NCBI RefSeq assembly: GCF_002926165.1
Contig: NZ_MAGP01000146.1
Location: 1 to 39,241 of the forward strand
Origin: Micromonospora chalcea
GTDB lineage: Bacteria > Actinomycetota > Actinomycetes > Mycobacteriales > Micromonosporaceae
Direction: 5' to 3'
DNA: 39,241 nt
Of this stretch, positions 39,207-39,241 are shown in pieces; position 1 is the stretch's first letter, and the number at the start of each line of letters is the position of its first letter. The notes under the pieces were generated by a model that saw only the letters and a list, made by a program, of their open reading frames with translations, ran no database searches and was not told the DNA's origin. The translations under genes and the position numbers were made by a program.

Positions 39207-39241
39207 CGAGGCCGGGCCGGGCGGGGGGGGAGGGGAGGGGT

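Noticed and set aside
1..39241. The window as a circular 38.5-kb plasmid, because its ends repeat
   Set aside because: The sequence after each repeat copy is different, the repeats differ at two bases, and the genes are chromosomal housekeeping genes with no replication gene.

Overview
The window reads as a chromosomal segment of a very GC-rich actinomycete, most likely Micromonospora or a close relative. Supporting signs are the extreme GC at third codon positions, frequent GTG starts, many 4-base GTGA or ATGA gene overlaps, a SigE-family sigma factor, an actinobacterial-type ParE/ParC pair and a DivIVA-like coiled-coil protein. I saw no tRNA, rRNA, CRISPR array or transposase. All assignments were made by eye from the sequence and translations, without database searches.

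Layout. 1-636: the last 47 codons of a second parC copy, then a gene-free stretch of large palindromes. 637-2796: a SigE-family sigma factor, a co-transcribed membrane protein and a divergent DUF3152 lipoprotein, with matching ECF-like promoter signatures facing both ways. 2859-4485: three overlapping genes (tiny secreted protein, two-TM membrane protein, DUF72). 4581-6316: an rtcB-prfH RNA-repair and ribosome-rescue operon. 6544-8160: a secreted cyclophilin and a broken DUF2804 gene. 8238-12866: HPII-type catalase, a proline iminopeptidase/metallophosphoesterase pair and a small secreted SH3-like protein. 12991-17504: a DivIVA-domain coiled-coil protein, a MEDS-ATPase/MEDS-STAS signalling pair and a GH26-like TIM-barrel protein. 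17679-18423: a decayed GNAT gene and a five-copy 33-bp palindromic repeat cluster. 18440-22173: a 2H phosphoesterase, a DinB-like protein and an SCP2-like/glycogen-debranching operon. 22189-26997: membrane proteins, a second DUF72, small hydrophilic proteins and a frameshifted alpha/beta hydrolase. 27048-28504: a GT4 glycosyltransferase preceded by fossils of its former operon partners. 28666-31102: flavohaemoprotein Hmp, divergent NsrR and a methyltransferase. 31144-32400: a secreted SGNH hydrolase. 32747-38613: parE-parC, with a 429-residue intein in ParC directly after the catalytic tyrosine. 38614-39241: another palindrome cluster.

Functional themes are stress and damage (RtcB/PrfH, catalase, NsrR/Hmp), signalling by sigma factor and partner-switch-like proteins, and chromosome topology (ParE/ParC). 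Most interesting are the full-length LAGLIDADG-type intein in ParC, a 190-bp near-identical copy of the parC 3' end at the other end of the window, several sequence-divergent palindromes that all carry GATC near the outer end of each arm, the RtcB-PrfH pair, and repeated signs of gene decay: four broken or fossil loci in a window of about 40 genes.
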